Numbered from the stretch's first letter, positions 1 to 9,021 are shown. The stretch is 51,276 bases of DNA from Parabacteroides sp. AM08-6 (GCF_003473295.1 NZ_QRMP01000030.1:1-51276), one strand, 5' to 3'. Program-made: numbers and translations. Notes: a model not told the origin generated them from the sequence alone.

Positions 1-45
1 TTTCGTCTTGAAAAACTGTACCCGTCGTTTTGCCAATTATATCCT

Positions 46-225
46 GCCTTTCCATTAGCCGGTTCCTTACTATCTATTAATCGTCCGCCAGCTGGAGAAC
101 GACCGTTCGCCAATTGACGAACGATTGTCCGCTGGTTGGCGAACGTTCGTTCGCTGGATGGCGGACAACTAATAGTATGTATGAAAAACCTTAATAGATA
201 GTAAAGAAAATGCTAATGGAAAGGC
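46..225. repeat. 22-bp palindromic tandem array (array 1) inside a long inverted repeat
   Basis: Four contiguous 22-bp units occupy 81-102, 103-124, 125-146 and 147-168. They share the words GTTCGCCA/TGGCGAAC, with GCCA-N2-TGGC dyads such as CCAGCTGG (88-95). By hand alignment unit 1 is complementary to unit 4 (17/22) and unit 2 to unit 3 (15/22). The array is flanked by two nested perfect 14-bp arm pairs, 46-59 with 212-225 and 67-80 with 191-204, each separated by exactly 7 nt. The whole 180 bp can therefore form one long hairpin. It lies beyond the folE terminator, and nothing else is seen in bases 1-278. Function unknown. Confidence 0.85.
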
Positions 226-278
226 TGAAAAAAAGGAGAAGATAAGGAGCGGCAGGAAAAAAGGCGGCAAAAGGAGAC

Positions 279-311
279 AAAAAAAGCCCCGCTGCATAAA
301 CCAACGGAGCC
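279..311 (-). terminator. Intrinsic terminator of the tpiA-folE operon
   Basis: On the minus strand, downstream of folE, a 10-bp stem (302-311 with 285-294, several G-U pairs, 7-nt loop) is followed by a run of seven T (279-285). It ends the leftward operon and isolates it from the repeat array at 46-225. Confidence 0.7.
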
Positions 312-346
312 ATCGCTTAAAAGAATAAGAAGTAAAGTTTCCGGAC

Positions 347-943
347 TTAGAGATTGTGTTTAATCAGATTCATAAACTCCTCGCGCGTCTTGGCTTGCTG
401 GAAGAAGCCGGTGAAATCGGAGGTGGTAGTAAGCGAGTTCTGCTTCTCCACTCCACGCATCTGCATACACATGTGCTGAGCTTCGATAACAACCATAACA
501 CCCAGGGGGTCGAGTGTCTGCTGGATACAATCTTTGATTTGCATGGTCAGCCGTTCCTGTATTTGAAGACGGCGGGCAAAAATGTCGACTACGCGTGGGA
601 TTTTGCTCAATCCCGTAATATATTTTTTAGGAATATAAGCGACATGGGCCTTTCCGAAGAAGGGCAACATGTGATGTTCGCAAAGGGAAAAGAAGTCGAT
701 GTCCTTTACTATTACCATCTGCTTGTAGTCTTCTTCCTTGAACATGGCTCCGCGAAGCACGGCTGCGGGGTCCTCGTTGTATCCTTTCGTCAGGAACTGC
801 ATGGCTTTGGCTACTCGTTCGGGAGTTTTCAGCAAACCTTCACGGTCTGCATCTTCACCCAGCAGATTGATGATACTTTTATAATGTCCGGCCAGCTCTT
901 CACGGGCCTGCAAAGTGTTTTCGTTTGCTTCTTCTTTTGTCAT
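347..943 (-). CDS. folE: GTP cyclohydrolase I
   Basis: Converts GTP to 7,8-dihydroneopterin triphosphate, the first step of tetrahydrofolate (and queuosine-type pterin) synthesis, in the cytoplasm. The 198-residue length fits the family. The zinc site is visible as CEHH at residues 88-91 (Cys88, His91) with Cys159 in QHMCMQMRG. The substrate-binding stretch around the zinc site and the C-terminal TTTSDF segment are also typical. It is the last gene of a leftward operon, 34 bp after the SPOR-domain gene, and is followed by an intrinsic terminator. Active-site residues look complete. The identification is secure. Confidence 0.97.
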   Translation of the reverse strand: MTKEEANENTLQAREELAGHYKSIINLLGEDADREGLLKTPERVAKAMQFLTKGYNEDPAAVLRGAMFKEEDYKQMVIVKDIDFFSLCEHHMLPFFGKAHVAYIPKKYITGLSKIPRVVDIFARRLQIQERLTMQIKDCIQQTLDPLGVMVVIEAQHMCMQMRGVEKQNSLTTTSDFTGFFQQAKTREEFMNLIKHNL

Positions 944-977
944 AACTGATTTATCGGCGAACGGTTTCCGCCTTTGA

Positions 978-1475
978 TTAGTTCAATGGGATATTAACTT
1001 CTTCCTTTACGATATACATCTCCTTTTTATAAGCGGGAAATGCCTCCATCAGCAGGCGCTGCAAATGATAAGCCTCTTCATGGGTACGGAAATCGCCTAC
1101 GTGCAACTTCCAGAAAGGAGCGTTGTAGGTAACATAAGTCGGGACATCCGGGAAAAGCTCTTTGATTTCCTTCTCCTTGCTGAAAGCTTCATCTTTCGAT
1201 TTACGCTGATTATTTCCCGAAAAAACTTGGGCGCGGAAACCTTCGACCTTCAGGTAAGTCGTGCTATCCGTCTTTTCCACATTCTCACCGGACAAACGTA
1301 CTCCCACCATGCGCCGTAGTTCGTCGGGCTGATGTACTACGACCGTACCTTTACCGGCTTTGTTTTCCTGCAAGGCATCGAAGATAGTGGCCGGTCCGTC
1401 ATCCTCTGTCTGGGCGAACAATGAAGATGTGCCAAACAGCAGATAAAAAGAAAGTATACAAGAAATTCGTTTCAT
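978..1475 (-). CDS. SPOR-domain exported protein
   Basis: A 165-residue protein with a cleavable signal peptide (about residues 1-21, ending SLFAQ). The C-terminal SPOR-like domain (about 80-155) carries [11 protein letters not shown] and the [14 protein letters not shown] motif. SPOR domains bind glycan strands of peptidoglycan stripped of stem peptides, often at division sites, so a periplasmic peptidoglycan-binding role is inferred. The gene lies between tpiA (94 bp upstream) and folE (34 bp downstream) on the same strand. This neighbourhood is conserved in Bacteroides but has no obvious metabolic logic. The ligand and partner are unknown. Confidence 0.85.
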   Translation of the reverse strand: MKRISCILSFYLLFGTSSLFAQTEDDGPATIFDALQENKAGKGTVVVHQPDELRRMVGVRLSGENVEKTDSTTYLKVEGFRAQVFSGNNQRKSKDEAFSKEKEIKELFPDVPTYVTYNAPFWKLHVGDFRTHEEAYHLQRLLMEAFPAYKKEMYIVKEEVNIPLN

Positions 1476-1496
1476 ATTCGGATATCGTAATTATGG

Positions 1497-1564
1497 AGAC
1501 GAGGGGCGCTCGTCTTGTTTATAAACAGAAGGGCGGGCTTGGCCCGCCCCTATCCGTATCGGAT
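1497..1564. other. Chain of four perfect palindromes between tpiA and the SPOR gene
   Basis: Four perfect dyads follow one another in the 94-bp gap: AGACGAG/CTCGTCT (1497-1515), GTTTATAAAC (1517-1526), GGGCGGGC/GCCCGCCC (1531-1549) and ATCCG/CGGAT (1552-1564). No T-run follows on the minus strand, so they are not convincing terminators. In the leftward mRNA they would be a row of hairpins that could protect or separate the upstream tpiA message. Confidence 0.6.
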
Positions 1565-1569
1565 ATATA

Positions 1570-2331
1570 TTATTTATCGAAAGCTTCGATAATCGGCATG
1601 AATTTATCTACTGCCAAAGAGGCGCCACCGATTAGACCACCGTCTACGTTCGGTTTGGAGAACAATTCTTTTGCATTGCTGCCGTTACAGCTACCGCCGT
1701 ACAGGATTGTGCAGTTGTCGGCTATTTCGTTGCCATATTTAGCAGCCAGAGTAGCACGGATATGAGCATGGATTTCTTCAGCCTGGTCGGAAGTAGCGGT
1801 TTTACCCGTTCCGATAGCCCAAACCGGTTCGTAAGCCAATACAAGCTTGGCAAAGTCTTCAGCAGACAAATCGAACAGAGAACCTGCAATCTGAGCGTCT
1901 ACGACTTCAAAATGTTTGCCGGCTTCTCTTTCAGCCAAAACTTCACCGATACAGAAGATAGGAGTCAGGCCGTTAGCCAGAGCTAACTCAACCTTCGTCT
2001 TCAGGATTTCGGGAGTTTCGTGATAGTAAGCACGTCTTTCGGAGTGACCCAGGATAACATATTTAGCACCTGTCGAAGCAACCATGGCAGCAGAAACTTC
2101 ACCTGTGTAAGCACCCTTTTCCTTATCAGCGCAGTTTTCAGCGGCAACACCAATCTTGTTTGTATCGATGGCAGCGGCAACGCTTGCCAGATGAGTAAAC
2201 GGAGTGCCGATGATTACATCGCAATTCAGAGTTTTACCTTTCAGAGCTTCGTCCAAACCTTTTGCCAAAGCAAGGCCTTCAGGAAGGGTCGTGTTCATCT
2301 TCCAGTTTCCTGCAACAATATTCTTTCTCAT
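1570..2331 (-). CDS. tpiA: Triosephosphate isomerase
   Basis: Interconverts dihydroxyacetone phosphate and glyceraldehyde 3-phosphate in glycolysis. At 253 residues it has the normal length. All catalytic residues are visible: Asn9 and Lys11 in GNWKMN, the electrophilic His96 in GHSERR, and the base Glu168 in [11 protein letters not shown], the last being the start of the mobile loop. The C-terminal phosphate-binding GG motifs (LYGGSCN and GGLIGGASL) are present. It is co-oriented with and 33 bp downstream of the DoxX-like gene. Cytoplasmic, complete. Confidence 0.98.
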   Translation of the reverse strand: MRKNIVAGNWKMNTTLPEGLALAKGLDEALKGKTLNCDVIIGTPFTHLASVAAAIDTNKIGVAAENCADKEKGAYTGEVSAAMVASTGAKYVILGHSERRAYYHETPEILKTKVELALANGLTPIFCIGEVLAEREAGKHFEVVDAQIAGSLFDLSAEDFAKLVLAYEPVWAIGTGKTATSDQAEEIHAHIRATLAAKYGNEIADNCTILYGGSCNGSNAKELFSKPNVDGGLIGGASLAVDKFMPIIEAFDK

Positions 2332-2364
2332 GACTTAATTAATTAAATTATATAATACAATAAA

Positions 2365-3639
2365 TTATTTCTTTGTCTTGCGCTTACGACGGAAGCGCAG
2401 AAAGTCGTACACCCAAACAAGCAGCAAAGGTACGGTAAAAGTGAATAGGTTGGTTACGAGCCGGGGCGCTTCTTTTGTTTTTGTAACAGTCCCGGTCAGG
2501 CAACTGTCCATTACCGCTTTTACGTCTTCTTCGGCAGGGATGTCATTGTAATGCCATTTGCCCAAGATAGTACCGTCTTTCAGTAACATCAGTCCGGGGT
2601 TGGAGCGTATCATCGTCTTCAGCAATACTTCGTCCGCCATCCGGAAAGGGTATTCGGCTCCGGTATTGTCACTCCAGGTATCGATAGCCTCCTTCGACGA
2701 ACCGGTAACACAATAAAAAGGTATCTGATGTTCGAGCGCATAATCGTATACGCCGTTTATTTCATCCATCTGTTCGTCGTCTGCGTCTTCCAGCTTCGGA
2801 GCGATAAGCAAAAGGAGCGGCTCGGGATTATTCAGAATCTCATCGGTTACATCTTCGCCTTCGCCATCATAAATATTAAAAGCGGCAACCGGGGGAACAT
2901 ATCCTTGCTTTACCAACTCGGTTTTAGAGTCGACGAAAGTCCATGTACTGTCGTTAGCCGGGTAATCATTAAGACCAAATTCCTTTTTTACGCCGTCCTT
3001 CTCATAGATAAACGTATATTTATATTCATCTTCGGGTGCTCCGGCAGGTATCTCCATCAACGAAGGGATATTTGCGCCAATCTTATAAGGACGGAAATCA
3101 AGAACCGGCAAGTGATTATAATTATAATAACCAAAGCCTACTCCGAACAAATAAGCATACAAGGCAACAAACCAGTAAACCTTGAAAGTATATCCTTGCA
3201 GCAATCGTTGATTATAGATAAAGGCGATGACGGCTGCGGCAGAGAGGATTATATTTTTAAAGAATGTCTCCCAGTTCGAAATGACCAAAGCATCACCGAA
3301 GCAACCGCAATCCGAAACCGGGTCAAATAAAGCCAGATAGAGAGTCAAAGGCGTCATAAACGCCATAAACAAGAGTATCAGGAAAGAAACATAACGCCGG
3401 TACACACCCAGCAACATGCAAACGCCTAACGCGAACTCGATAGCGGAAAGATTAAAAGATAGTAATACGGAGAAAGGTTGTAGTTTGTCCAATCCGAAAG
3501 AGCTCAGGTATTCGCCAATCTTGATTGCAAAGCCCATCGGATCGACAGCCTTTACGAAGCCGGAGAAGATAAATACAACTCCCAGCAACAGACGGCTGCA
3601 TTCAACCAATATCTTTATTACAGTATCCTTATACTTCAT
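2365..3639 (-). CDS. DoxX-like membrane protein with C-terminal thioredoxin-like domain (BT_3928-type)
   Basis: A 424-residue inner-membrane protein. The first ~165 residues form a four- to five-helix DoxX/MauE-like bundle with the motif DCGCFGDA. A single further helix follows (about 150-170). The C-terminal soluble part (about 230-385) looks like a thioredoxin fold (PLLLLIAPKLE, IPFYCVTGS, NPGLMLLKDGTILGKW) but has no CxxC redox pair. A last hydrophobic helix (FTVPLLLVWVYDFL) and a basic tail close the protein. The family is found next to tpiA in Bacteroides. Redox or electron-transfer support is only inferred from DoxX/MauE relatives. It overlaps the DUF1599 stop by 4 bp, so translation is coupled. 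Confidence 0.8.
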   Translation of the reverse strand: MKYKDTVIKILVECSRLLLGVVFIFSGFVKAVDPMGFAIKIGEYLSSFGLDKLQPFSVLLSFNLSAIEFALGVCMLLGVYRRYVSFLILLFMAFMTPLTLYLALFDPVSDCGCFGDALVISNWETFFKNIILSAAAVIAFIYNQRLLQGYTFKVYWFVALYAYLFGVGFGYYNYNHLPVLDFRPYKIGANIPSLMEIPAGAPEDEYKYTFIYEKDGVKKEFGLNDYPANDSTWTFVDSKTELVKQGYVPPVAAFNIYDGEGEDVTDEILNNPEPLLLLIAPKLEDADDEQMDEINGVYDYALEHQIPFYCVTGSSKEAIDTWSDNTGAEYPFRMADEVLLKTMIRSNPGLMLLKDGTILGKWHYNDIPAEEDVKAVMDSCLTGTVTKTKEAPRLVTNLFTFTVPLLLVWVYDFLRFRRKRKTKK

Positions 3640-4178
3640 TCGCCATATTCCAGTTTTATCAGTCCGAATAATGCATAATTTATCATATCCATGTAGTTGG
3701 CATCCACACCTTCAGACACAAGCGTCTTACCTCCGTGGCTCTCAATCTGCTTGGTACGATAAAGTTTCATCAGGATTAAGTCGGTATAAGAGCTGATACG
3801 CATGCTCCGCCATGCCTCATCGTAATCGTGGTTTTTGGCATACATCAGTTCTTTTGTTTCCGTGATATATTGATTGTACAAGGCTAATGCCTCTTCAATC
3901 GTCATGTCGGTAGTATCCGAAAAGCCTTTGGCCAGCTGGATAAGTCCAATCACTCCATAATTCACAATGGCAATAAATTCGGGACGTATTCCTTCATTCA
4001 CCATGCTCACTCCTTTTATTTCAAGGCTGCGGATACGATTGGCTTTAATAAATATCTGGTCGGTCACCGACTCCGGACGCATAATCCGCCAGGAAGGACC
4101 GTAATCTTTCAGTTTCTTCTCAAACAACTCCCGGCACAGGGATATTACCTTTTCGAACTGTTCTTTCGTATCAGCCAT
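3636..4178 (-). CDS. DUF1599 protein, two tandem copies of the domain
   Basis: A 180-residue cytoplasmic protein made of two similar halves. Residues ~16-85 (KLKDYGPSWRIMRPES ... IVNYGVIGLIQL) and ~110-178 (KNHDYDEAWRSMRISS ... MINYALFGLIKL) are an internal duplication. DUF1599 has been linked with nucleotide-modification and MazG-like folds, but no biochemical role is assured. It is the first gene of the leftward operon that continues into the DoxX-like gene (4-bp overlap), tpiA, the SPOR gene and folE. A good promoter lies just upstream at 4203-4233. Confidence 0.85.
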   Translation of the reverse strand: MADTKEQFEKVISLCRELFEKKLKDYGPSWRIMRPESVTDQIFIKANRIRSLEIKGVSMVNEGIRPEFIAIVNYGVIGLIQLAKGFSDTTDMTIEEALALYNQYITETKELMYAKNHDYDEAWRSMRISSYTDLILMKLYRTKQIESHGGKTLVSEGVDANYMDMINYALFGLIKLEYGE

Positions 4179-4202
4179 ATATACTTCTTATTTTCACCGA
4201 TG

Positions 4203-4233
4203 CAAAGATACGGATAAATCCAAACCTTACCAA
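4203..4233 (-). promoter_or_regulatory. Bacteroidetes-type promoter of the DUF1599-tpiA-folE operon
   Basis: On the minus strand a -7 box TATCTTTG (4203-4210) lies exactly 20 bp from a TTG (4231-4233, within TTTTG). This matches the Bacteroidetes primary-sigma consensus. It lies 25 bp upstream of the DUF1599 start. Confidence 0.75.
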
Positions 4234-4285
4234 AAGAGAACTTACTTTAACAGCAAAGACGAAAGGAGGGGCATCGGTAATAAAG

Positions 4286-4314
4286 AAAAAAAGCCACCTA
4301 TCGCATAGGCAGCT
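4286..4314 (-). terminator. Intrinsic terminator after the M23/LysM gene
   Basis: Minus-strand hairpin AGCTGCCTAT / ATAGGTGGCT with a 3-nt loop and one or two mismatches, followed by seven T (4286-4292). It lies 32 bp after the peptidase stop codon. Confidence 0.7.
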
Positions 4315-4345
4315 TTCATATTGTCGGTTAGTCCTTTTCTTTCTA

Positions 4346-5572
4346 TTAAGAGCAACGAAGTGAACGTCCTAACTTCAGGATTGTATTCGTCGTTATCCCA
4401 TTCAGTTGGCACAATTTGGAAACGGTTGTTCCGTATTTAGCAGCGATAGCACCCAAGGTATCGCCGGATTTTACACGATGATAAACAGGATTCGCCGAAT
4501 CTGATGTAGCATTTTCCTGATTTAAAGAAGCAACGGCTGCCGCATCGGCTTCTACCGTAGTTTTCTTCGTCACGACCTTTTGAGTGTCGGATACAGGTTG
4601 TTTATCCGAAGCGATGGTTGAACTGCAACGGATAGATTGGCCTATACGTAAAACGGAAGTACCCTTCAAGCCGTTCAAGCGACACAATTCATTGACTGTG
4701 GTGCCATACATGCGGGCAATCTTTCCTAATGTCTCCCCTGATTTTACACGATGGTAAACCAATTGATTGGAAGATGAAGTATAAATATTACTACGACGGC
4801 CGTTTATTTTTACATTGTGGAATACATAAACATCCTGATGAGGCACGCCATTCTCAAAATCGATAATATCGGCCGGATTAATAGCCTGTCCCAGAAAACG
4901 GGTTTCAAAATGAAGGTGCGAACCGGAAGAACGTCCGGTATTTCCACCTAAAGCAATCGGATCACCGGCATGGACAATATCATTCGGATTAACCAATGCC
5001 TTCGACAAGTGACCGTAAACCGTTTCCAAACCGTTCGGATGGCGAATAACCAAATAATTACCATATCCGCGACGCTCATAATTCTTTATCCGGACTTTCC
5101 CGTCAAAAGCCGCACGAATAGTATCACCCACCAGTACCTTCAAGTCGATGCCTTTATGCATACGGCGGCGGCGGGGACCAAATTTAGAAGTTATTCGAGC
5201 TACAGAATCAATCTTAATCGGATAGACAAATGAAGAACAATTGATTGCGCATGAATCAGGAAAGTTCACTTTATTTCCTCCGCGGAAGGGGTCTACAAAT
5301 TGGTTTTCCCAATTGGAACCATATAGTTCATCGGCAGGAAACATCAAATTTTCCCTTGCAAGTTCAGCCCTTTCATCAATAACGGCAAGTTCTTTAAGAG
5401 CTGTCTCTTTCTTGAATCCAACCCGATCTGCCATTAATTCAGAAACACGCTTATCCATCTTCCTAATCTGTATCACCTGCTCCGGCGCTTCTCGGTTTTC
5501 CTGCGCATTAACAGTGACAGCCGAAGCCATGATAGTGGTACAACAAATAAATAGTAATGTCCTTATTCTCAT
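4346..5572 (-). CDS. M23 family metallopeptidase with two C-terminal LysM domains
   Basis: A periplasmic or cell-wall endopeptidase of the LytM/M23 type, expected to act on peptidoglycan cross-links or stem peptides. From this start it is 408 residues: signal peptide (MRIRTLLFICC ... VNAQ), a charged helical linker, the M23 domain with its zinc motifs (HKGIDL and GSHLHFE), and two LysM modules, each beginning VYHRVKSG(E/D)TLG, that bind glycan. The frame is open to an upstream ATG at 5635. That start would leave only a few bases after the promoter at 5651-5681 and would put 21 non-signal residues before the signal peptide, so the ATG at 5570-5572 is preferred. It is a single-gene unit ending in a terminator. 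Confidence 0.93.
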   Translation of the reverse strand: MRIRTLLFICCTTIMASAVTVNAQENREAPEQVIQIRKMDKRVSELMADRVGFKKETALKELAVIDERAELARENLMFPADELYGSNWENQFVDPFRGGNKVNFPDSCAINCSSFVYPIKIDSVARITSKFGPRRRRMHKGIDLKVLVGDTIRAAFDGKVRIKNYERRGYGNYLVIRHPNGLETVYGHLSKALVNPNDIVHAGDPIALGGNTGRSSGSHLHFETRFLGQAINPADIIDFENGVPHQDVYVFHNVKINGRRSNIYTSSSNQLVYHRVKSGETLGKIARMYGTTVNELCRLNGLKGTSVLRIGQSIRCSSTIASDKQPVSDTQKVVTKKTTVEADAAAVASLNQENATSDSANPVYHRVKSGDTLGAIAAKYGTTVSKLCQLNGITTNTILKLGRSLRCS

Positions 5573-5650
5573 TATTTTTATCACTTTCGAACAGTTATAA
5601 GGCAATAAACGAAGAAGAGGCCGGGACGACCTCATTCATTGCCATCTCGT

Positions 5651-5681
5651 CAAAGGTCGTAATTTTGAATAAACTCTCAAA
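5651..5681 (-). promoter_or_regulatory. Promoter of the M23/LysM peptidase gene
   Basis: Minus-strand TTTG (5678-5681), a 19-bp spacer and GACCTTTG (5651-5658), which is close to the TAnnTTTG -7 consensus. Its position decides the start of the peptidase: the ATG at 5572 has a leader of about 70 nt, while the ATG at 5635 would have almost none. Confidence 0.6.
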
Positions 5682-5785
5682 ATACAATAAAGAAAAATTT
5701 CAGCAATGAAGTTTAAGAAAAACAAAACAACCAAAGGAATTCACTGTTATACAACATATTACACAAAAACATGTTTCACAACATG

Positions 5786-7882
5786 TTAGCTAATCATCCC
5801 CCAATTCACCTTTCTTGCGAAGAGAGTTTTTAGCCTTTCGTTCAATACCCGGTTAGGTTCGGATAACAATTCCGGGTCTTCGTTCAATATATCCTGGGCA
5901 ATATCGCGGGCATATTGCAGAATTTGTCCGTCGGCGGCCAAGCTCGCAATTTTAAGCTCCACCCCTTCCCCGCTCTGTCTGGTTCCTTCCAAATCACCAT
6001 GTCCGCGCAAGCGTAAATCGGCTTCGGCTATCTCAAAACCATTATTGCTATTGACCATAATTTCGAGACGTTTACGGGTTTCATTACTCAATTTATAAGA
6101 AGAGACAAGGATACAATAAGATTGCTCGGCGCCACGTCCGACGCGGCCCCGAAGCTGATGCAATTGGGAAAGACCGAAACGTTCGGCACTTTCTATCACC
6201 ATGACGGAGGCATTCGGGACATTCACACCCACTTCTATTACAGTTGTCGCCATTAATATCTGGGCTTCTCCGGAGACAAACTTCTGCATTTCCGCTTCTT
6301 TATCAGCAGCTTTCATCTTCCCGTGCACCATGCAGACTTTATATTCGGGGAAAACTTCTTTAAATGTTTCAAAGCCTTCTTCCAAATTCTTATAATCCAG
6401 TTTCTCGCTGCCCTCAATCAAAGGATAAACAACATAGACCTGTCGCCCCTGCCGAATCTCTTTATTCAGAAAGTCATAAAGTTGAGCCTTCTTATTATCA
6501 TAACGGTGAAGTGTCTGTATAGGCTTACGTCCCGGAGGTAATTCATCGATGACAGAAACATCCAAATCGCCATATAGCGTCATGGCCAACGTTCGGGGAA
6601 TAGGGGTCGCCGTCATCACCAACACATGAGGCACAATTGCATTTTTCATCCAAAGACGCGAACGTTGTTCCACCCCAAAACGATGCTGTTCATCTATAAT
6701 AGCCAGTCCTAATGACGAAAACACGACCGTTTCCTCAATCAAAGCATGCGTTCCGATGACAAGCTGTATTTCGCCGCTGGCAATTGCCGGTAATATCTTA
6801 TTCCGTTCTTTCTTCTTAGTCGAACCTGTCAAAAGAGCGACGCGGATATCCATATCTTTCAGGAAGCCCATTACCGTGGCATAATGCTGGTTTGCCAGAA
6901 TTTCGGTTGGAGCCATCATACAGGCTTGGCAATGATTATCGACAGCCAACAACATGGCCAGCAAAGCGACAAGCGTCTTTCCACTTCCCACATCTCCCTG
7001 CAACAAGCGATTCATCTGTCGGCCGCTCCCCATATCCGCTCTTATTTCACGAACCACCCGTTTTTGGGCATTCGTCAGTTCGAACGGCAAATATTCTTTA
7101 TAGAAAGTATTGAAATACTGCCCCACTGAAGGAAAAACAATCCCTTTCAACTTCAAACGGCGCACACTGGCCATACGAAGTATATGCAACTGGATGAAAA
7201 ACAGTTCGTCGAACTTCAACCGGAGTTGGGCATTCCTGAGTTTATCGACCGACTCCGGGAAATGGATATTCTTAATCGCTTCCGCCAAGGGCATCATGCG
7301 GATACGCTGGAGTATAGCGGGAGGAAGTGTTTCAGGCAAAGCCCAGTTCAGTCCGCTTAAAAGAGTATATTGCAAATTCTGGATAGCACGCGAATTCAGA
7401 AAAGATTTCTTCATCTTTTCCGAGGTATTATAAAAAGGAGTCAGTCCGTTCGCTACCTGTTCAGCCTGCTCTACCGGATCCACTTCCGGGTGAGCGATAT
7501 TGTAAATATGACCGAATTCAGTCGGTTTACCAAATACGATATAATCGACACCCGGCTTAATTTTATCCGTCACATAAGCAATCCCCTTAAACCAAACCAA
7601 ATCAATCGTACCGGTTCCATCCGTAAACTTGCCGATTAAGCGCCGGGTACGTCCTTCCCCTACCGTATCAAAATAAAGGATTCGTCCTTTCAATTGTATA
7701 TAAGGCATCTCTCCCGTAACCTCGGCCACTTTATAGAAACGGCTTCTGTCTACATATTTATACGGAAAGTAAAACAATAAATCTTCATAGGAGGAAATAC
7801 CGGCTTCCTTCTGCAGAATCTCCGCCTTCTTGGGCCCTACGCCCGGCAGATACATGATAGAACGTTTATCGAGGTCGAGCAT
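5786..7882 (-). CDS. recG: ATP-dependent DNA helicase RecG
   Basis: Branch-migrating helicase that reverses stalled replication forks and processes Holliday junctions. At 698 residues it has the typical length. The N-terminal wedge/OB domain (about 1-230) opens with a helix-hairpin-helix-like LPGVGPKKAEIL. Helicase motor motifs follow: Walker A GDVGSGKT (about 295-302), DEQH box IIDEQHRFG (about 395), TATPIPRT, and motif VI QLRGRVGRG. The start at 7882 is supported by a promoter 98 bp upstream. Downstream, a short AACATG/CATGTT hairpin overlaps the stop and runs into a T-run (5762-5787), possibly a weak terminator. The ispD operon upstream is separated by 233 bp. Confidence 0.97.
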   Translation of the reverse strand: MLDLDKRSIMYLPGVGPKKAEILQKEAGISSYEDLLFYFPYKYVDRSRFYKVAEVTGEMPYIQLKGRILYFDTVGEGRTRRLIGKFTDGTGTIDLVWFKGIAYVTDKIKPGVDYIVFGKPTEFGHIYNIAHPEVDPVEQAEQVANGLTPFYNTSEKMKKSFLNSRAIQNLQYTLLSGLNWALPETLPPAILQRIRMMPLAEAIKNIHFPESVDKLRNAQLRLKFDELFFIQLHILRMASVRRLKLKGIVFPSVGQYFNTFYKEYLPFELTNAQKRVVREIRADMGSGRQMNRLLQGDVGSGKTLVALLAMLLAVDNHCQACMMAPTEILANQHYATVMGFLKDMDIRVALLTGSTKKKERNKILPAIASGEIQLVIGTHALIEETVVFSSLGLAIIDEQHRFGVEQRSRLWMKNAIVPHVLVMTATPIPRTLAMTLYGDLDVSVIDELPPGRKPIQTLHRYDNKKAQLYDFLNKEIRQGRQVYVVYPLIEGSEKLDYKNLEEGFETFKEVFPEYKVCMVHGKMKAADKEAEMQKFVSGEAQILMATTVIEVGVNVPNASVMVIESAERFGLSQLHQLRGRVGRGAEQSYCILVSSYKLSNETRKRLEIMVNSNNGFEIAEADLRLRGHGDLEGTRQSGEGVELKIASLAADGQILQYARDIAQDILNEDPELLSEPNRVLNERLKTLFARKVNWGMIS

Positions 7883-7921
7883 TACCTTAAGTTATTTCTT
7901 TTCAAATACATTTTTTCCGAT

Positions 7922-7946
7922 GATATAGGCATATAAAGCCTATATC
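7922..7946. other. Perfect hairpin in the recG 5' leader
   Basis: GATATAGGC (7922-7930) and GCCTATATC (7938-7946) form a perfect 9-bp stem with a 7-nt loop. It lies between the recG promoter (7980-8010) and the recG start (7882), so it would sit in the leader RNA about 40 nt before the start codon. No T-run follows on the minus strand, so it is not an obvious terminator. Confidence 0.6.
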
Positions 7947-7979
7947 TCAAACAGCATTCGATTTAACTCCAATTCCGGA

Positions 7980-8010
7980 CAAAGATAGCCTCTTTTTCCA
8001 TTGTTCCAAA
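7980..8010 (-). promoter_or_regulatory. Promoter of recG
   Basis: Minus-strand TTTG (8007-8010), a 19-bp spacer, then TATCTTTG (7980-7987): a full match to the Bacteroidetes consensus. It predicts a leader of roughly 90 nt for recG and shows that recG is not dependent on the ispD operon. Confidence 0.75.
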
Positions 8011-8115
8011 TACCAGCCTCTGTAAGCCTGTATTTTGAACAAAAGGATATTAAACTTCATATTAGCTATATTTTCGTCAAACAACTTTTAATACACAAAC
8101 GATACGGGAATAGGC

Positions 8116-8811
8116 TCACTTTGCGAACAACGCTTCTGCCACCCGCAAATCGAAAGGGTTTGTTATCTTTATATTTTCCCGGTTACCGGGAACGGTTGCG
8201 ACCGGATGTCCGGAAGCTTCTACCACGGAAGCATCATCCGTAAACCGGTCGGCGTAAGGCTGAGCGTATGCTTTTATCAATACGGCATAGTCGAAAACCT
8301 GCGGTGTCTGAACTGCCAGATAACGCGCACGGTCCACCGGATGAGAACCTGTCTCATCAACTTCGCGCAAAGAGTCGATTACCGGGACTACAGGGATAGC
8401 CGCTCCGGTGCGGTCTGCCTCCGCAAAACAAGCATCTATCACCTCCGGGGCGACAAACGGGCGGACACCGTCGTGGACACCGACCCGTATTTCCTCCGGA
8501 CATCCGGTTCCCTTTCCTAGCTCCTTCGAAAGCAATTCCAATCCGTTCCGAACCGAATGAAAACGGGTTTCCCCACCATTTGCAATCCAATGCGGCACTT
8601 TACAGCCGATTTCTTTGCAAAGCATCTTCCAGTAAGCCTGATGCTCTTCCGGTAAAACAAGAATAAGCCCGGCCGCAGAATCCCAACGATGAAAAGCTTC
8701 AAGCGTATGCATCAAAACCGGCTTACCTTCTATCGGGATAAACTGTTTCGGCAAATCCGTCCCCATACGAAGTCCACGGCCGCCGGCCACTATCAAGATA
8801 TACTTTTTCAT
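8116..8811 (-). CDS. ispD: 2-C-methyl-D-erythritol 4-phosphate cytidylyltransferase
   Basis: Third step of the MEP isoprenoid pathway: CTP + MEP gives CDP-ME. 231 residues, full length. The N-terminal CTP-binding loop is AGGRGLRMG (about 9-17) with PKQF just after. Also visible are the central [13 protein letters not shown] and HDGVRPFV motifs and the C-terminal [23 protein letters not shown], written here only as landmarks. The start codon overlaps the xseB stop (TAATG), so ispD is translationally coupled to xseB, the last gene before it in the S8-xseA-xseB-ispD operon. Confidence 0.96.
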   Translation of the reverse strand: MKKYILIVAGGRGLRMGTDLPKQFIPIEGKPVLMHTLEAFHRWDSAAGLILVLPEEHQAYWKMLCKEIGCKVPHWIANGGETRFHSVRNGLELLSKELGKGTGCPEEIRVGVHDGVRPFVAPEVIDACFAEADRTGAAIPVVPVIDSLREVDETGSHPVDRARYLAVQTPQVFDYAVLIKAYAQPYADRFTDDASVVEASGHPVATVPGNRENIKITNPFDLRVAEALFAK

Positions 8812-9008
8812 TATTCCAGTTCTTCTAACACCTTCTTGACCTCTTCGTCCACTTTATATAATTTCTCTTTACAGAGCTTTATCAAGCGAGTCGCTTCCTT
8901 TACTTTCTCAGAAAGAATATCAACATCCAAATCACCGTTCTCAATATCGGCTACAATCTTACGAAGTTTATCGACCGCTTCGTTGTATGTTTCTTTTTTT
9001 CCAGCCAT
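8811..9008 (-). CDS. xseB: Exodeoxyribonuclease VII small subunit
   Basis: Small subunit of exonuclease VII, which degrades single-stranded DNA in both directions with XseA. The frame is open further upstream, but the family begins at [12 protein letters not shown], so the ATG at 9006-9008 is chosen, giving 65 residues. The expected helical pattern [10 protein letters not shown] ... [15 protein letters not shown] is present, followed by a Glu-rich end. It starts 13 bp after the xseA stop and its stop shares a base with the ispD start. Confidence 0.95.
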   Translation of the reverse strand: MAGKKETYNEAVDKLRKIVADIENGDLDVDILSEKVKEATRLIKLCKEKLYKVDEEVKKVLEELE

Positions 9009-9021
9009 AATATGTTGTGTT

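Noticed and set aside
81..168. CRISPR array
   Set aside because: Units are contiguous, 22 bp, palindromic and imperfect with no unique spacers, and no cas genes are nearby. The same reasoning applies to arrays 2 and 3.
356..949. 197-codon open frame antisense to folE
   Set aside because: The folE reading is complete with its zinc ligands; the antisense frame has no family character.
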